From: Dyadobacter alkalitolerans DSM 23607
GTDB lineage: Bacteria > Bacteroidota > Bacteroidia > Cytophagales > Spirosomataceae
Reading direction: 5' to 3'
Length of the DNA stretch: 64,000 bases
Assembly (NCBI RefSeq): GCF_000428845.1
Contig: NZ_AUAS01000002.1
Coordinates: 557,072-621,071, forward strand
Shown piece by piece: positions 18,401-28,600 of the stretch (position 1 is its first letter; every line of letters starts with the position of its first letter). Position numbers and translations under genes: made by a program. Under the pieces are notes generated by a model that saw only the letters and a list, made by a program, of their open reading frames with translations, was not told where the DNA came from and ran no database searches.

Positions 18401-18878
18401 CCTCATGCGTAATGGCATCGGTGACGGTTCCTGATATTTTTTGTACCATTTTACCAAGACCTGCTTTTCCTGAACCGACGACACTCTGGCTGACGGGCGC
18501 GGTGGAGGCTGACTCGGCTTGCACGCTGGTTTCGGCCGGAAAGGACATGCTTTCCAGTTTTCTGCTGGCGGTAATATAGTAAAAGTTGTTGTCAGCCCTG
18601 CGGTAATCCAAGCCATGATCTTTAAGCAGCGCCCGGAGGGATTCTTCGATTGTGCGGAGTTTGAAGTTATTGTCTTTTACCGATTTGTTGGCGATCAGCT
18701 CACTGTCAAACATGATAGACACTCTGAACGCATTTTCAAGGTCCGACAGCGCTTCCCTTAATGTTTTTGCTCGAATTTGCATATGGTCGGCCAGTGGCTT
18801 TCCGTAAATGACGGGATGGATTTTGAGACTCAACAGGAGCAAAATACAGATCGTCCATCGCAGCGATTTTGGTTTCAT
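15465..18878 (-). CDS. SusC/RagA TonB-dependent receptor with STN signalling domain (locus 1)
   Basis: 1137 residues. After a signal peptide come an STN domain (about 35-105), a carboxypeptidase-like regulatory domain (about 148-230, G-V-S-I-L-I-K-G-T-S-T-G), a plug (V-V-V-G-Y-G-T-Q-Q-R-K-D-V-T-G-A, L-Y-V-I-D-G-T-P) and a 22-strand barrel ending V-Y-T-L-G-L-S-V-G-F. The STN domain marks a receptor that talks to a FecR anti-sigma factor, and FecR and sigma genes lie directly upstream. It imports an oligomeric nutrient with SusD using TonB energy. Confidence 0.95.
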   Translation of the reverse strand: MKPKSLRWTICILLLLSLKIHPVIYGKPLADHMQIRAKTLREALSDLENAFRVSIMFDSELIANKSVKDNNFKLRTIEESLRALLKDHGLDYRRADNNFYYITASRKLESMSFPAETSVQAESASTAPVSQSVVGSGKAGLGKMVQKISGTVTDAITHEALPGVSILIKGTSTGTITDEKGRFDFNLDQDNVTLVISYIGYMTREIFTGGQTALAIALHPNVKMLNEAVVVGYGTQQRKDVTGALSVIQSKDIEKMPVAGLDQAIQGQAAGVFVSSNSGAPGSDVTVRVRGTGTIGNNNPLYVIDGTPTGPESINLFNTRDIESIVVLKDAAAATIYGSRAANGVILVTTKKGKAGETKVSFDSYFGLQSAWRLPKLLNVNEYATVINEAYVNSGRPAAFGQPDTLGANHYWLRELFKTATTQNYNLSVSGGGEKSQFALSGSYLDQKGILPNSDFSRISFRINTTHQIKRKWHTGQNLTISHSSGNQIRTNELGGILSNAVYKRPFESVYDDEGRFSENAANPNPIAQAYRTENRRKRLRLFGNVFAEYEITGALKFRTNLGMDINYSNNKNYIPAFGATANSLIEYADLSYTPLWQNSLSYSKKFESGHDFSALVSVDAQSSRYEFTTVKGDNFITDDVNNRYLAAAQSVDIGHLNGNASEWSLLSLITRVNYAFRDRYLFSASFRRDGTSRFAQGHRWGNFPSVSAAWRVSDELFMKQQTVVSDLKFRASWGQLGNQEVGDNYATYNTVSTGLQYAFGPGGQTYYEGLGIPTNGKGGAKLTSNHLVWETSTQTDFGMDLGLFKNKLTLTADYFSRKTSNMLLDQPVSSLSGASTISINAGSIRNRGLEFGLNYNQTAGDLQYSAGFNVTRLYNKVLELNPGINYILGPVSGTQGSLLTRTSIGGEVGSFYGYVTDGIFQNNEAVKAHARQEVATAPGDIRFRDLNGDGMINANDQTKIGSPIPNWLYGINGNVSYKSFDLSLLLQGVQGNDVYNQLAMRAQSGTNLFNKFTPVLDRWTGEGTSTTEPRVHLNDPNNNARVSDRWVESGSYLRLKNLQIGYTLPASALGRLGVSRLRLSLTGQNLLTFTKYSGFDPEMGPSTDFVDGRGADLEIGADKGRYPQARVYTLGLSVGF

Positions 18879-18915
18879 GGGTAACAGAAAATAATAGTTG
18901 ACAATAGATTTCCAG

Positions 18916-18931
18916 TCGGCCTTTCGGCCGA
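18916..18931 (-). promoter_or_regulatory. Hairpin between FecR and SusC (locus 1)
   Basis: TCGGCC and GGCCGA form a perfect six-pair stem with a TTTC loop in the 93-base gap between the FecR stop and the SusC start. The other two loci have a hairpin at the same place. No T-run follows on the coding strand, so it is more likely an mRNA-processing or stability element than a terminator. Confidence 0.45.
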
Positions 18932-18971
18932 ATTCAGTGGTTACAGTGGCAATTGCCGGTAAAGTTTGGCG

Positions 18972-19952
18972 CTATTGTGCCTGTATCAATACATAGTTAT
19001 TCTTGCGGGATACGGTTAGTCCAAAAGTGCCTGAGAGCGCTTCAAGGAAAACATCGATATCATGGATAGACGCAGTACCCGACAGCTTTTTGGCCAGCAA
19101 ACGCCGGTCGCTTACACGGACATCGAGATTATACGTTTGCCGAAGCATTGTCACGATATCTGCGAGAGATGTATTTTCAAAAACAATCTTGCGCTCAGTC
19201 CAGGTGTTGTAAACGGCAGGATTAACATTGCTTGTTGCAATCTGGCTTCCGTCATCGGCAAATGCAGCCAGCTCACCAGGTACCATCAGCAGTTGGTTGC
19301 CGCCAACTGTAAGCCTGATTTTACCCGATTTGAGCATTACATTAGAACGCCCCGCCCGGTGGTTTACATTGAATTCGGTACCGAGCACTTCAATGCTTCC
19401 AGAGTTGCGGATCAGAACAACAAATTTTTTGCGGTCGGGTGTTTTTCTAACTTTGAAGTAAGCTTCGCCGTCAAGCTGTACCTCACGAACCGATTCCTGC
19501 CAGTTGCCCTGAAAGCTGATTACTGAATGACCATTGAGTACGACCTGCGAACCGTCCGGTAAGGTGATTTCTTTGAGCTCTCCATAGTCAGTCCTATACG
19601 TCACATGCTGATTACCAGGAAAAAAATACCATGAAAAGCCCGCAATCATTAACAATCCAGTCAGTGATGCGGCCAGCAGCCAGGCCCTGCGCCCTATGCT
19701 GCGGTGTGTGGGAGCCAGACGACCCTTGTCCAGTATCGCTTCTTCAAGCTTAGCAAACCTATGTTCCAGTTCCGGTCGACTGAAAGGTTCGATCTTCACC
19801 GCATTCTTTCGATGAAAGTCATCAATAATCTCTTCGTAAAGGCTTTGGCCATGAGGTGTATTCAGCAATTCCACCACAACCAAGCTTTCTTCGTAGCTCA
19901 CATGTCCAGCTACAAATCTTTGAAAGAGGTCTTTGATATTTTCTGGTTTCAA
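18972..19952 (-). CDS. FecR-family anti-sigma factor (locus 1)
   Basis: 326 residues. A cytoplasmic N-terminal part (1-85) that should hold the sigma factor is followed by one membrane segment (about 88-111), a FecR domain (Y-G-E-L-K-E-I-T-L-P-D-G-S-Q-V-V-L-N near 135) and a C-terminal DUF4974-type domain (F-E-N-T-S-L-A-D-I-V-T-M-L near 265). It should sense the ligand-bound SusC through its STN domain in the periplasm and release the ECF factor encoded 54 bases upstream. Confidence 0.93.
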   Translation of the reverse strand: MKPENIKDLFQRFVAGHVSYEESLVVVELLNTPHGQSLYEEIIDDFHRKNAVKIEPFSRPELEHRFAKLEEAILDKGRLAPTHRSIGRRAWLLAASLTGLLMIAGFSWYFFPGNQHVTYRTDYGELKEITLPDGSQVVLNGHSVISFQGNWQESVREVQLDGEAYFKVRKTPDRKKFVVLIRNSGSIEVLGTEFNVNHRAGRSNVMLKSGKIRLTVGGNQLLMVPGELAAFADDGSQIATSNVNPAVYNTWTERKIVFENTSLADIVTMLRQTYNLDVRVSDRRLLAKKLSGTASIHDIDVFLEALSGTFGLTVSRKNNYVLIQAQ

Positions 19953-20006
19953 AATCTTGCCGGTTTATAAGTAAGACCGACAACTCCGGGGGTACATATG
20001 CTGCTC

Positions 20007-20648
20007 TTAAAATTTTTTTTGAAAAAAAGATGTAATGAGCATTATTCCGAGGGCAATGTCGTATCGCATCAAATAGGAACGTACCGAACGGGTCGCTTTC
20101 ACAATGTGATCATTTACCGTTCCCGTGCTGACGCCGAGTTCCCTGGCAACGTGCTCATAACTTTTCCCCTCGATCTTGCAAAGTTGGAAGATTTTTTTGC
20201 GTTGGGACGGCAAACGCTCGATCGCCTGGCTGAGCAGCATTTCGTACTCTGCTGTCTGAATCTCGTTTTCTGTGCTTGTGTGAGCATGGGGGATAGTGGC
20301 CATGATCAGGTTGTAGATCCTGGTTTCACGGGCGGCGCGGGAAAGCACATTCAGGGTTGTGTTTTTACAAATGGTGAAAAGATAGCCTTCCAGGTATCTG
20401 ATTTCCAGGAAATCGGCTCGGTTTTCCCAAACTTTAAGGAATACATCCTGAGCAATGTCTTCGGCCAGGTCAGCGGATCTCGTAAATTTTCGCGCATAGG
20501 AAAAGATGCGGGGAAAATAAGTGAAATAAATCCATTTAAACGCCCCTTTATCGCCGCTGGCAAGCAGCGTCAGTACTTTTTCTTCGGAATATTCACTGTA
20601 AGTTGTCACGCCAGCTCCCGGTTTCTCGATAAAGTCGTCTGCGATCAT
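20007..20648 (-). CDS. ECF RNA polymerase sigma-70 factor (locus 1)
   Basis: 213 residues. Region 2 spans about 40-105 (F-K-W-I-Y-F-T-Y-F-P-R-I-F-S-Y-A, D-L-A-E-D-I-A-Q-D-V-F-L-K-V-W) and region 4 about 135-190 (L-P-S-Q-R-K-K-I-F-Q-L, G-K-S-Y-E-H-V-A-R-E-L-G-V-S). A hydrophobic tail (I-A-L-G-I-M-L-I-T) is typical of Bacteroidota factors paired with FecR. It is expected to transcribe the SusCD operon downstream once FecR lets it go. Confidence 0.94.
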   Translation of the reverse strand: MIADDFIEKPGAGVTTYSEYSEEKVLTLLASGDKGAFKWIYFTYFPRIFSYARKFTRSADLAEDIAQDVFLKVWENRADFLEIRYLEGYLFTICKNTTLNVLSRAARETRIYNLIMATIPHAHTSTENEIQTAEYEMLLSQAIERLPSQRKKIFQLCKIEGKSYEHVARELGVSTGTVNDHIVKATRSVRSYLMRYDIALGIMLITSFFQKKF

Positions 20649-20711
20649 TTTCCATTGCTTGAATAGATTCTTAGTCAGAACGAAAGTGTAGAATGATCAC
20701 AGATTTCACCA

Positions 20712-20719
20712 CAAATGTA
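20712..20719 (-). promoter_or_regulatory. Candidate -7 element of the locus 1 sigma gene
   Basis: TACATTTG on the minus strand, 63 bases before the sigma ATG, fits TAnnTTTG. A TTG lies 15 bases further upstream, somewhat closer than the usual 17-23. Confidence 0.45.
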
Positions 20720-20895
20720 TTGAAGAAACTAAACCAACGCTGGTCTTAATAATAATATAATATCAGATAATGGCGATCACAACCGGCCTGCTATTTGGTT
20801 GCTATCACTACATTTATGGGGAGGAATTGCAAAGCCAGCTGCATTGCAGCATACAGCCGAAATGCAGCCTTAGGAGCCGGAATCAATGTGATTAA

Positions 20896-21876
20896 TTACT
20901 CAGGCCGCTTGCGAGACCGCTCCTCGGATTGTTTGATAAAATCGATCCCGGTCAGCTGAAATTTCGATTTGTCTTCCTTCACCTTTTTGTAGTAAGGCGA
21001 ATACATGGATGCTGATACAGTACCTTTTTCAATGTCGAAATCGAGCAGACGAATGTAACCGCCGCCGGCGTCCTCGCTCTGGTAATCCTGCAGGATCTGG
21101 TACACCTTGCTACCTTGATCGGTCTCATCAATTTTCCAGGCAGAATCCGCAACGTGACCGCTGAAAACGAAGCGGATATTCGGATTGGTTTTGATAAGTT
21201 TATCAAAAATATCCTGCGGACTGAAATCGCCATAACCGGAGTTGGTCTGACCGATTTCGCCTTTTGTGGTCAGATAATAATGCGTCACAATGATGGCATT
21301 ATAGTTAAAGTACTGTCTGGCAATGTCGCTGGCCCAATTGATCGCGCCCATTCTAGGACAAAATTCCAGCGTGATCACCAGCCAGTTGGTATCACCTGCT
21401 TTAAATGTGTAATACGAATTGTCACTTTTGTCGGCCTCATAACGTCCACGCTGCGTCGCAAACCGGCTCACGGGAAAGTAAGAATTGAACTTCGCCGTTT
21501 TCCTTAAATTCTGGTTCACATTACCCGGCGCCGCACTTCCGCTCATAAAACCCACCGCCTCCGTATCATGGTTCCCTAGGGCAATGGCGTACGGAATGTG
21601 TTGTATATCAAACAGCTCGTAACCCTGGCTGGCCGTCTCATAATGGTCGAAATTATCAAAATTGACCAGGTCGCCGACGTGCAGCACAATTGGGATATTT
21701 AGGGAATCCTTCTTTTCCACTATCCATTTCACCTGGCTGTAAAACATATCCTGCTTGCCGCCAACTTCGTTTTGCGTATCTGGAAAAACAGGGATGGTGA
21801 ATTTTTGCGCACGGCTTTGCGTGACGCTCCCGGCAATCAGCAGCAGAGATAAATAACTGTAAATGACTTTTTTCAT
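20896..21876 (-). CDS. Secreted calcineurin-like metallophosphoesterase (locus 2)
   Basis: 326 residues from the ATG at 21876, where a signal peptide begins (M-K-K-V-I-Y-S-Y-L-S-L-L). Metal-binding motifs in order are F-P-D-T-Q near residue 32, G-D-L-V near 72, G-N-H-D-T-E near 105, T-H-Y-Y near 210 and S-G-H-V near 253. This is the metallophosphatase set with Q in place of the usual His in the first motif. It should cleave phosphomono- or diesters in the periplasm. It is the last gene behind a SusCD pair and a PHP hydrolase, so it probably processes the imported ligand. Confidence 0.9.
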   Translation of the reverse strand: MKKVIYSYLSLLLIAGSVTQSRAQKFTIPVFPDTQNEVGGKQDMFYSQVKWIVEKKDSLNIPIVLHVGDLVNFDNFDHYETASQGYELFDIQHIPYAIALGNHDTEAVGFMSGSAAPGNVNQNLRKTAKFNSYFPVSRFATQRGRYEADKSDNSYYTFKAGDTNWLVITLEFCPRMGAINWASDIARQYFNYNAIIVTHYYLTTKGEIGQTNSGYGDFSPQDIFDKLIKTNPNIRFVFSGHVADSAWKIDETDQGSKVYQILQDYQSEDAGGGYIRLLDFDIEKGTVSASMYSPYYKKVKEDKSKFQLTGIDFIKQSEERSRKRPE

Positions 21877-21921
21877 AAAACACGAATGATTGTTTATTAG
21901 CAAGTACGCCGTGGCCATTTC

Positions 21922-23997
21922 TTACCTGCTTTTTGCAAATTGTTCCGACTCTTTTAAAGCCTGATGATAGACATCAAACCCATTTTTCACTTGCTGGGAT
22001 GCATTTTTAAATGCCTGTGAAGACATTAGTTCGTTCAACTTTCCCTGTGACTGAAAAATAGAGGCGACCTGAACTGCAACGGATTCGTCAAAGGAAGCCA
22101 GCTGTTTAAAAAGGTTTTGTGTATTTCCCTGAGATCTTTCAACCAGATTTTGTGCGTAATGAAATGCGCTTGTTTTTTTAGTATCCCCATCGGCATCCAC
22201 CCACAAAGCGCCGGAAGAACCGATCACCTGCGGGTTCCACACGCTGGACATTCGTGAGTAGGGTTTTGGAATAATCCAGAATGGGTGCAATGGATCTGGC
22301 CCTTCTGCGATGGCTACAAAATAGGTATCCTGCGAACTGATGGGAACTGTCCAGCTTCCCTCCCACTTCACCCCGTTCTTTCCGTCCTTGTTAATGCGTA
22401 CTTCCCGGATTTTCATGCCGTTTGCATACAACGAAACGCGGTCTGCCTTAATCCAGGAAGGTCCCAGCACGCGTGCAGAGATTTGCATTTCCTTGCCCGA
22501 GGTCGGCGCAAGGTCGCCAGGGCCATATTTTCCATCCACCTTGATTTCAGCCATTAGTCCAAAGCTCACCATTACCCGGCCAGCCAGCAGCTGATCAACT
22601 GCTTCGCCGACATTGATTTTTCCGGGCACGTCGTCCCGACATTGAATATAAGTCCGCCCCTGCGCGACCAGGTAGCGCATCACATCATGCGAATCACTTG
22701 AACCGAGCGGCGTCAGGTAATGCCCCCGGTTAAGCAGGCCGAACCAATCCCGGTACAATTGCATAATGTCTTTTTGCTGCGCGCTCGAATTCATGACTTC
22801 CATGGCATTGGCTGGTAGTTTCCATTCTTGCAGATCCTGTCCGGCTATCGAAATGTGCCTTGACGGGCCGAATGGCTGGAAATTGTAAAAAATATTACGG
22901 CCATGATTCAGAACAATCACTTGCTTATTGCTATTGCCTAGCTCTTTTGAAACCGATGCCCAGTCTTTCACCTGATGGTCCGCCGCCTTCGCATTATCCG
23001 CCAGCGGAAATACATTGAAATGGCCCACCTTGGTTGTAAACTCGTTACCGGTTACAGGCGTAAAGACCGTGTCCAGCCCCATTTTCCTGATCAATGGTTT
23101 GGCGTCGTACACCATATTGTGGTCTGTAAAAACAGGCAGATCAATGCCTTCCCCGGCGAGGGTTAAAAGCCGCTCCTGTACGGTTGCATCTCCGTGACCC
23201 GAGTTCGTGAACGTGTGAATGTGCGTATCAGACGAAACCCAACCCTGGGTTGGCACTTCCCGGATGAGGGAAAAGTGGTGGCTTACCGGTTTATTTTTTG
23301 TTACCTCCAATACAACGGAATCCACGCTATACTCAAATCCCCGGCTTGCGTACAGCTTATATTTACCCGCAGGCAGTGAAAATGAAGCTGTTCCTTCTCC
23401 CGTATAAATACAGCCGGTACGAACCGCGAGCTGCTGCCCCGGCGTCGCCACAACGGGTTGCAGCGCTTTGTCTAACCTGGTAATTGTGATTCTTGCAGGA
23501 ATCAAATGGTTAATCCCTTTTTCGAAAACGCCTACATTAACCTTCACTTCTTCCAGCAGCTGCTGCGTGGGACGGTCGAGCAATTGGATGTCACCGACCA
23601 GGATATCGTCCGGCAGCAAGTCCGCTTTGCCTGCCGAATCATACTTGATGGTTAGCACATTCCCTTTTGCCTTCAAAACATTCGGCGGAACGGGCAGATA
23701 CCTAACACGCGCGTTTTCATCCTGATCGAGTTTCCCCAGGTCGCGGCCATTCAGTGTTACAACCCAACCTGCTTTCACATCTTCCTGCCTGAGACTTAGC
23801 GTGGTTTCCGATGCATGTTCTTTTCCGTCAAAATTAAGATCGAGCTGCTTTTGCGGTGTTCCTTTAAAGCTATCCCATTCCCGCGCATTACCTGCCCGCA
23901 AGTGATGAATCTTTTTATCTACCACCGAATCTGCATTGACGACCTGCCTGTTTGCCAGAACTAAGAAAGCCATCAGGCTTATTTGAAAGATATGCAT
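21922..23997 (-). CDS. CehA/McbA-type PHP-domain metallohydrolase (locus 2)
   Basis: 691 residues with a signal peptide. Residues about 45-240 are beta-rich accessory domains. The PHP-type core begins with S-S-D-T-H-I-H-T (H259, H261), then F-T-D-H-N (D292, H293), G-N-E-F-T-T-K-V-G-H-F (E319, H326) and a late S-S-D-S-H-D near 447, all metal-ligand motifs of the family. Known CehA/McbA-type members are metal-dependent hydrolases of varied substrates. The gene starts 3 bases after the SusD stop, so cotranslation with the importer is likely. Substrate unknown; a phosphoester is one idea because a metallophosphoesterase follows. Confidence 0.85.
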   Translation of the reverse strand: MHIFQISLMAFLVLANRQVVNADSVVDKKIHHLRAGNAREWDSFKGTPQKQLDLNFDGKEHASETTLSLRQEDVKAGWVVTLNGRDLGKLDQDENARVRYLPVPPNVLKAKGNVLTIKYDSAGKADLLPDDILVGDIQLLDRPTQQLLEEVKVNVGVFEKGINHLIPARITITRLDKALQPVVATPGQQLAVRTGCIYTGEGTASFSLPAGKYKLYASRGFEYSVDSVVLEVTKNKPVSHHFSLIREVPTQGWVSSDTHIHTFTNSGHGDATVQERLLTLAGEGIDLPVFTDHNMVYDAKPLIRKMGLDTVFTPVTGNEFTTKVGHFNVFPLADNAKAADHQVKDWASVSKELGNSNKQVIVLNHGRNIFYNFQPFGPSRHISIAGQDLQEWKLPANAMEVMNSSAQQKDIMQLYRDWFGLLNRGHYLTPLGSSDSHDVMRYLVAQGRTYIQCRDDVPGKINVGEAVDQLLAGRVMVSFGLMAEIKVDGKYGPGDLAPTSGKEMQISARVLGPSWIKADRVSLYANGMKIREVRINKDGKNGVKWEGSWTVPISSQDTYFVAIAEGPDPLHPFWIIPKPYSRMSSVWNPQVIGSSGALWVDADGDTKKTSAFHYAQNLVERSQGNTQNLFKQLASFDESVAVQVASIFQSQGKLNELMSSQAFKNASQQVKNGFDVYHQALKESEQFAKSR

Positions 23998-24000
23998 AGG

Positions 24001-25575
24001 TTACCAGTTTGGGTTTTGTGTTAATCCAGGATTCAGGTCGCGTTCCTTTTGAGGAATGGGCCAGAGATAGTCCCGGTTCTTGTTAAATGCCCGTTCGAAC
24101 GCAGGTGCTTCTACGGTTTTCAGCGTTCCGTTTTCCAGGTAAGTCATGCCATATACTTTGCCCGGAAGGACTTGCTCAGCCAGGCGCCACCGGCGCAGAT
24201 CAATGTATCGTAAACCTTCGAAAGCGAGCTCCACCAGTCGTTCCTTGCGCACAATCTGCCGCATATGCTGTTGGGAACCCAGATTTTTCACAGGCGGCAT
24301 ATTGACATCGGCTCTCTGACGAACCAGATTAATTGCGTCCAGAACACTTTGATCCAGCTGATTGAGCTCGATCTTAGCCTCTGCATAGGTTAACAGAATT
24401 TCCGGATAGCGCATCAAAATAATGTTGATCCCGCCATTGGCCGGCTGGGCCAGGTCCTGAGGATTAATGTACTTTTTTACAGTAAAACCAGTAGTGGAAG
24501 TAATGTAACTGTAACCCACTGCGTCCGCCGTGCCGCTACCCGGATTTGAATTAAATATCTTCCCGTCAGGAAGCTTTTCGCCGGTTACGAAGACAGAGTA
24601 CCTGAGCCGCGGATCACGGTTTGAGTAAGGGTCTTTGGGATCAAATCCGCTTGCAGGATCTGTAATGTCCTTTCCATTACGCATCGCATAGGCATCCACC
24701 AGCGCTTTGGTCGGCACAAATGAATTCGTACTGGCTTGCTGGCTGTAAGGTGCCATGGTCGCAAACACATTGTTGTTATAGTTGTCCTTGATAAACTGTT
24801 TGTCCAGAATCACCTCCTGGTTGTTTTCAGCCTCATAACTAAACAGTTTTTCATAAGAAGAATATAAGTTGTAAACTTTCAGGTCCATAACTTCTTTCGC
24901 TGCCGCGGCCGCACCTTCGTAGCGTCCCGCATATAGTAATGCCCTTGCTTTCAGCCCCAATGCAGCGCCTTTCGTGATCCGTCCCTTTTGTTGCGGAGCG
25001 GCGTTCAGCAGCCCGGCAGCCTCTGTGAGTTCGGCAGCAACAAAGTCCCAGACTTCCGCCACCGGCGCGCGTTTCACCTGCCTGCTTTCTTCCAGAGAAA
25101 GCTCATCGGTGATCAACGGCACATCGCCGTACAAACTAGCTAGTTTTGTATAAAGATATGCCCTCAAAAATTTCACTTCCCCTTTGAGTAAATCGATCTT
25201 TTTGGGGTCTGCATTCTGCACCCTGTCGATATTCTTGAAAAAACTATTTGCAGCGCGGATTCCTTTGTACGCATTGGTCCATTCCAGCAACACTTTTGCA
25301 TTCAATGCATCCGTCTGGCCTTTTTCGATCAGGGCTTCGGTTGCAAAACTCTGATTGGTATGTCCGATGTCCGTCATGCCGTCCCAGCTGAAAATGCCCG
25401 GACCTTCCAGATACGTGTAAATTGCATTGGTAGCCATGGTCGCGTCCTGCTCCGTTTTCCAGAACAGCTCCACGGGCAGACGGTCGTTAGGAACAGTATC
25501 CAGCAACTCCCGTTCGCAGCCCGAGGCGGCAGCCAGCATTAAAATCGCAATGAGATTTCGTAAGGATGTATACAT
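24001..25575 (-). CDS. SusD/RagB family nutrient-binding lipoprotein (locus 2)
   Basis: 524 residues with a lipoprotein signal (A-A-A-S-G-C-E). SusD features are L-L-D-T-V-P-N-D-R-L near residue 25, F-L-R-A-Y-L-Y-T-K-L-A-S-L-Y-G-D-V-P-L near 135 and R-K-E-R-L-V-E-L-A-F-E-G-L-R-Y-I-D-L-R-R-W near 455, ending L-N-P-G-L-T-Q-N-P. It lies 27 bases after SusC and 3 bases before the PHP hydrolase. Confidence 0.95.
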   Translation of the reverse strand: MYTSLRNLIAILMLAAASGCERELLDTVPNDRLPVELFWKTEQDATMATNAIYTYLEGPGIFSWDGMTDIGHTNQSFATEALIEKGQTDALNAKVLLEWTNAYKGIRAANSFFKNIDRVQNADPKKIDLLKGEVKFLRAYLYTKLASLYGDVPLITDELSLEESRQVKRAPVAEVWDFVAAELTEAAGLLNAAPQQKGRITKGAALGLKARALLYAGRYEGAAAAAKEVMDLKVYNLYSSYEKLFSYEAENNQEVILDKQFIKDNYNNNVFATMAPYSQQASTNSFVPTKALVDAYAMRNGKDITDPASGFDPKDPYSNRDPRLRYSVFVTGEKLPDGKIFNSNPGSGTADAVGYSYITSTTGFTVKKYINPQDLAQPANGGINIILMRYPEILLTYAEAKIELNQLDQSVLDAINLVRQRADVNMPPVKNLGSQQHMRQIVRKERLVELAFEGLRYIDLRRWRLAEQVLPGKVYGMTYLENGTLKTVEAPAFERAFNKNRDYLWPIPQKERDLNPGLTQNPNW

Positions 25576-25602
25576 AGCCTTTATGATGTTTCTGTTTCTA
25601 TA

Positions 25603-28600
25603 TTAAAAGGATAGATTAACGCCCAGCGTGTAAAGCGCAGTCTGAGGGTAAATGGCGCCACGCCCCGAAACGGTTTCCGGATCAAGGTTCCATTCATTCA
25701 GCTTAGAGAAAGTAAGCAGGTTTGTGCCCGAAACATAGACGTTCATACGCTGGATAAATGCCCTTTGGGTCAGCTTGGTAGGCAATTGGTAAACCAGCTG
25801 AATGTTTTTCACCCGCAGGTATGATCCGTTGATCATCATCCGGTCGGACGAAGAAAGGTTTCTGAGATCCGATTTCAGTGGGCGCGGAAAGCGCGCATCG
25901 CGATGTTCGGGCGTCCAGTAATTGTTGGTATAAATGGCGTGGGTAAAACCTTCGTTGTTCCCCATTTCAGCCAGTGCACCGGCCAGGCGCGTTTTTACCT
26001 GCGCCGCTCCCTGAAACAGTATGTCGAGCGAAAGGCTTTTGTAGGACAGGTTCAGAGAAGTCCCGAACGTGTATTTTGGAAAACTGTTGCCCAGATATTT
26101 TCGGTCACTGGGATTGATAATACCGTCTCCATTCCTGTCTACATATTTAACATCGCCAGGTTTTGTCCCCGCTACAAGCGTCGGATAGTTGGCGATTTCG
26201 TCTGCGGTCTGAAACAATCCGTCTGTTTCGTATCCCCAATGCGAGTTAATCGGATACCCTTCACCGATGATAAAAATCGGGTCTGTTTCATCAGAACTGA
26301 TGTACGGGCCTGTTCCTGCCAGGCTCACAACCTTATTTTTATTAATATTCAAATTGGCATTTACATCCAGAGCAAACTGGTCCCATTTGTTTTGCATGCC
26401 CGCCGAGAATTCCCAGCCATTATTATCAACCACACCTGCATTGCGCGCAGACGGGTTTAAGCCAAGTGTGGCGGGCACGGGTAGCACGAGCAGGATTTTG
26501 TCAGTCCGCTTTCTGTAATAATCCACAGTAACCGAAACTTTATTGCTGAAAAGCTGTGCGTCGAGGCCAATATTAGTCTGCGTCGTCGTTTCCCATGTAA
26601 GGTCCGGATCGGCTAGGTTAAGCTGCGCGTAACCAGATGCCGGCGCTCCGTCGAACGTATAATTGACAAGACTGAGCGTTGGGAAATAACTGTAAAGCGC
26701 CACGGCCTGGTTGCCGGTTCCACCCCATGAACCCCTGATTTTGAGATCATTCACATAGTTCCCGAGCTTCTCCCAGAACTTTTCGTTGGAAACCCGCCAG
26801 CCGAGCGACATGGACGGAAAATAACCATAACGCCTGTTTTCCATAAACCGCGACGATCCATCGTACCGGCTGTTGACTTCCAGAAGATATTTGTTTTGAT
26901 AGGCATAATTGATCCGGCCAAAAAACGAGCGCAGACCCCATTGATAATCGGTGCCACCATTGTTTTTGGTATTATCGTTGGCACCCTGGCTGATCGACTG
27001 AATATTATTGTTATAAAAGTTCTGACGAAATGCATTTACATTATTTCCAACATTGCTGATCTGCGAGTAACCTGCCAGAATGCTCAATTCATGCCCTCCA
27101 AACTCTTTCGAGTACGTCAGCAGATTGTTTAAAGTGATTTCGCGCGAAAAGATCCTGTCCTCGTTCAGCGAGTTCATCAGGACATTTTTCTTGATAATAT
27201 CCTTGTTGTAATAATCCCGCACCTCGTATTTGTTGGCGAAAGATTTTGTCATCGTATTGTTAAAACGTGCCGCAAACTGGGTCGAAAACATCAGATCTTT
27301 GGTAATGGACCAATTGCCTTTGAAGTTTCCGACGATGTAATCGTCGTTGGTTTTGGAAACGCCCGCTATCTCGGCATACATTAACGGATTATGCCCCTGC
27401 GCACTCAGTCCGTAAGTTCCGTCAGGATATTTCGGCACCGCCCACTGACTGGAATGGAACATGCGGTTGTAGATATTCTCGTAGCGATTGTTGTCATTTA
27501 CCAGCGAGGTAAAATAGGTGTACCGGTAGTTAATGTCTGTATTTAAGGTGATTTTGGAGGACAATTTAAAATCTGTATTGAGCCGGATCTCATTGATCTT
27601 TGAGCCTGAATTTGGAACAATGGCGTCCTGATTCTGATGACGCAGGCTCAGCCGCGATTTTACTCCCTCACTTCCTCCGCTGATCGACAATGAATGATTC
27701 TGCTGAGGCGCCACACTGTACAGTGTGTTGAACCAGGTGTTGGGCAGCGGATATTTGAGCCGGTCGGTGGCATTTACATATTGCTGAATGTATTCTTCCG
27801 TATACTTCGGCGTCACGCCCGCATTGATCGCGCCGACATTCAGCATCCGCATAAAAGATTCCAGGTCCATGTGCGCCGGCTTGTTATTGGCCTGTTGCAA
27901 AGCATAATAACCGTGATAGTTGACCGCTAACTTCCCTGATCTGCCTTGAATGGTAGTAACCAGAATAACCCCATTCGCCGCCCGAGAACCATAAATTGCC
28001 GCTGACGAAGCATCTTTCAAAACGGAAATGGATTCAATGTCATTGGGATTGATATCGGCCAGCCGTTGCTCGATTCCGTCGACAATCACCAGTGGATTGT
28101 TGTCGCTCAAAGTAGTAACGCCCCGCACCCGCACGGTCGTGTTAGACTTGCCAGGTGCACCTCCGTTATCCACGATGGTAAGACCGGGCAACTGGCCCTG
28201 TAAAGCCTGCTGGATATTGGAAACGGGCCTTCTGACCAGGTTTTCCCTTTTTATCGTGCCCACCGCGCCTGTCATGCTGCCCTTTTTTTGGGTGCCGTAT
28301 CCTACAACGACCACTTCGTCCAGAACCTGCTTGTTTTCCTGCAACACCACATTCAAGACAGACTGCGCCTGAACCGGAATTTCTTGCGATACGTAGCCAA
28401 TGTAAGAAAATACAAGCGTACCCGACGCCTCGGGCAGATCCAGCGTATAGTTGCCTTCCACGTCGGTTGGTGTGCCGACGTTTGTACCTTTTAAAACAAC
28501 ATTAACACCCGGAATTCCACTGCCGGAAGCGGATGTGACCTTGCCTGAAATTTTGAACATAGCGGCCTGCTTCTCTCCGGCCGGGCTTTCAGCAGAACCG

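Noticed and set aside
20007..20666. Plus-strand frame of 222 codons opposite the locus 1 sigma factor
   Set aside because: It is a shadow. The minus strand carries complete sigma regions 2 and 4.
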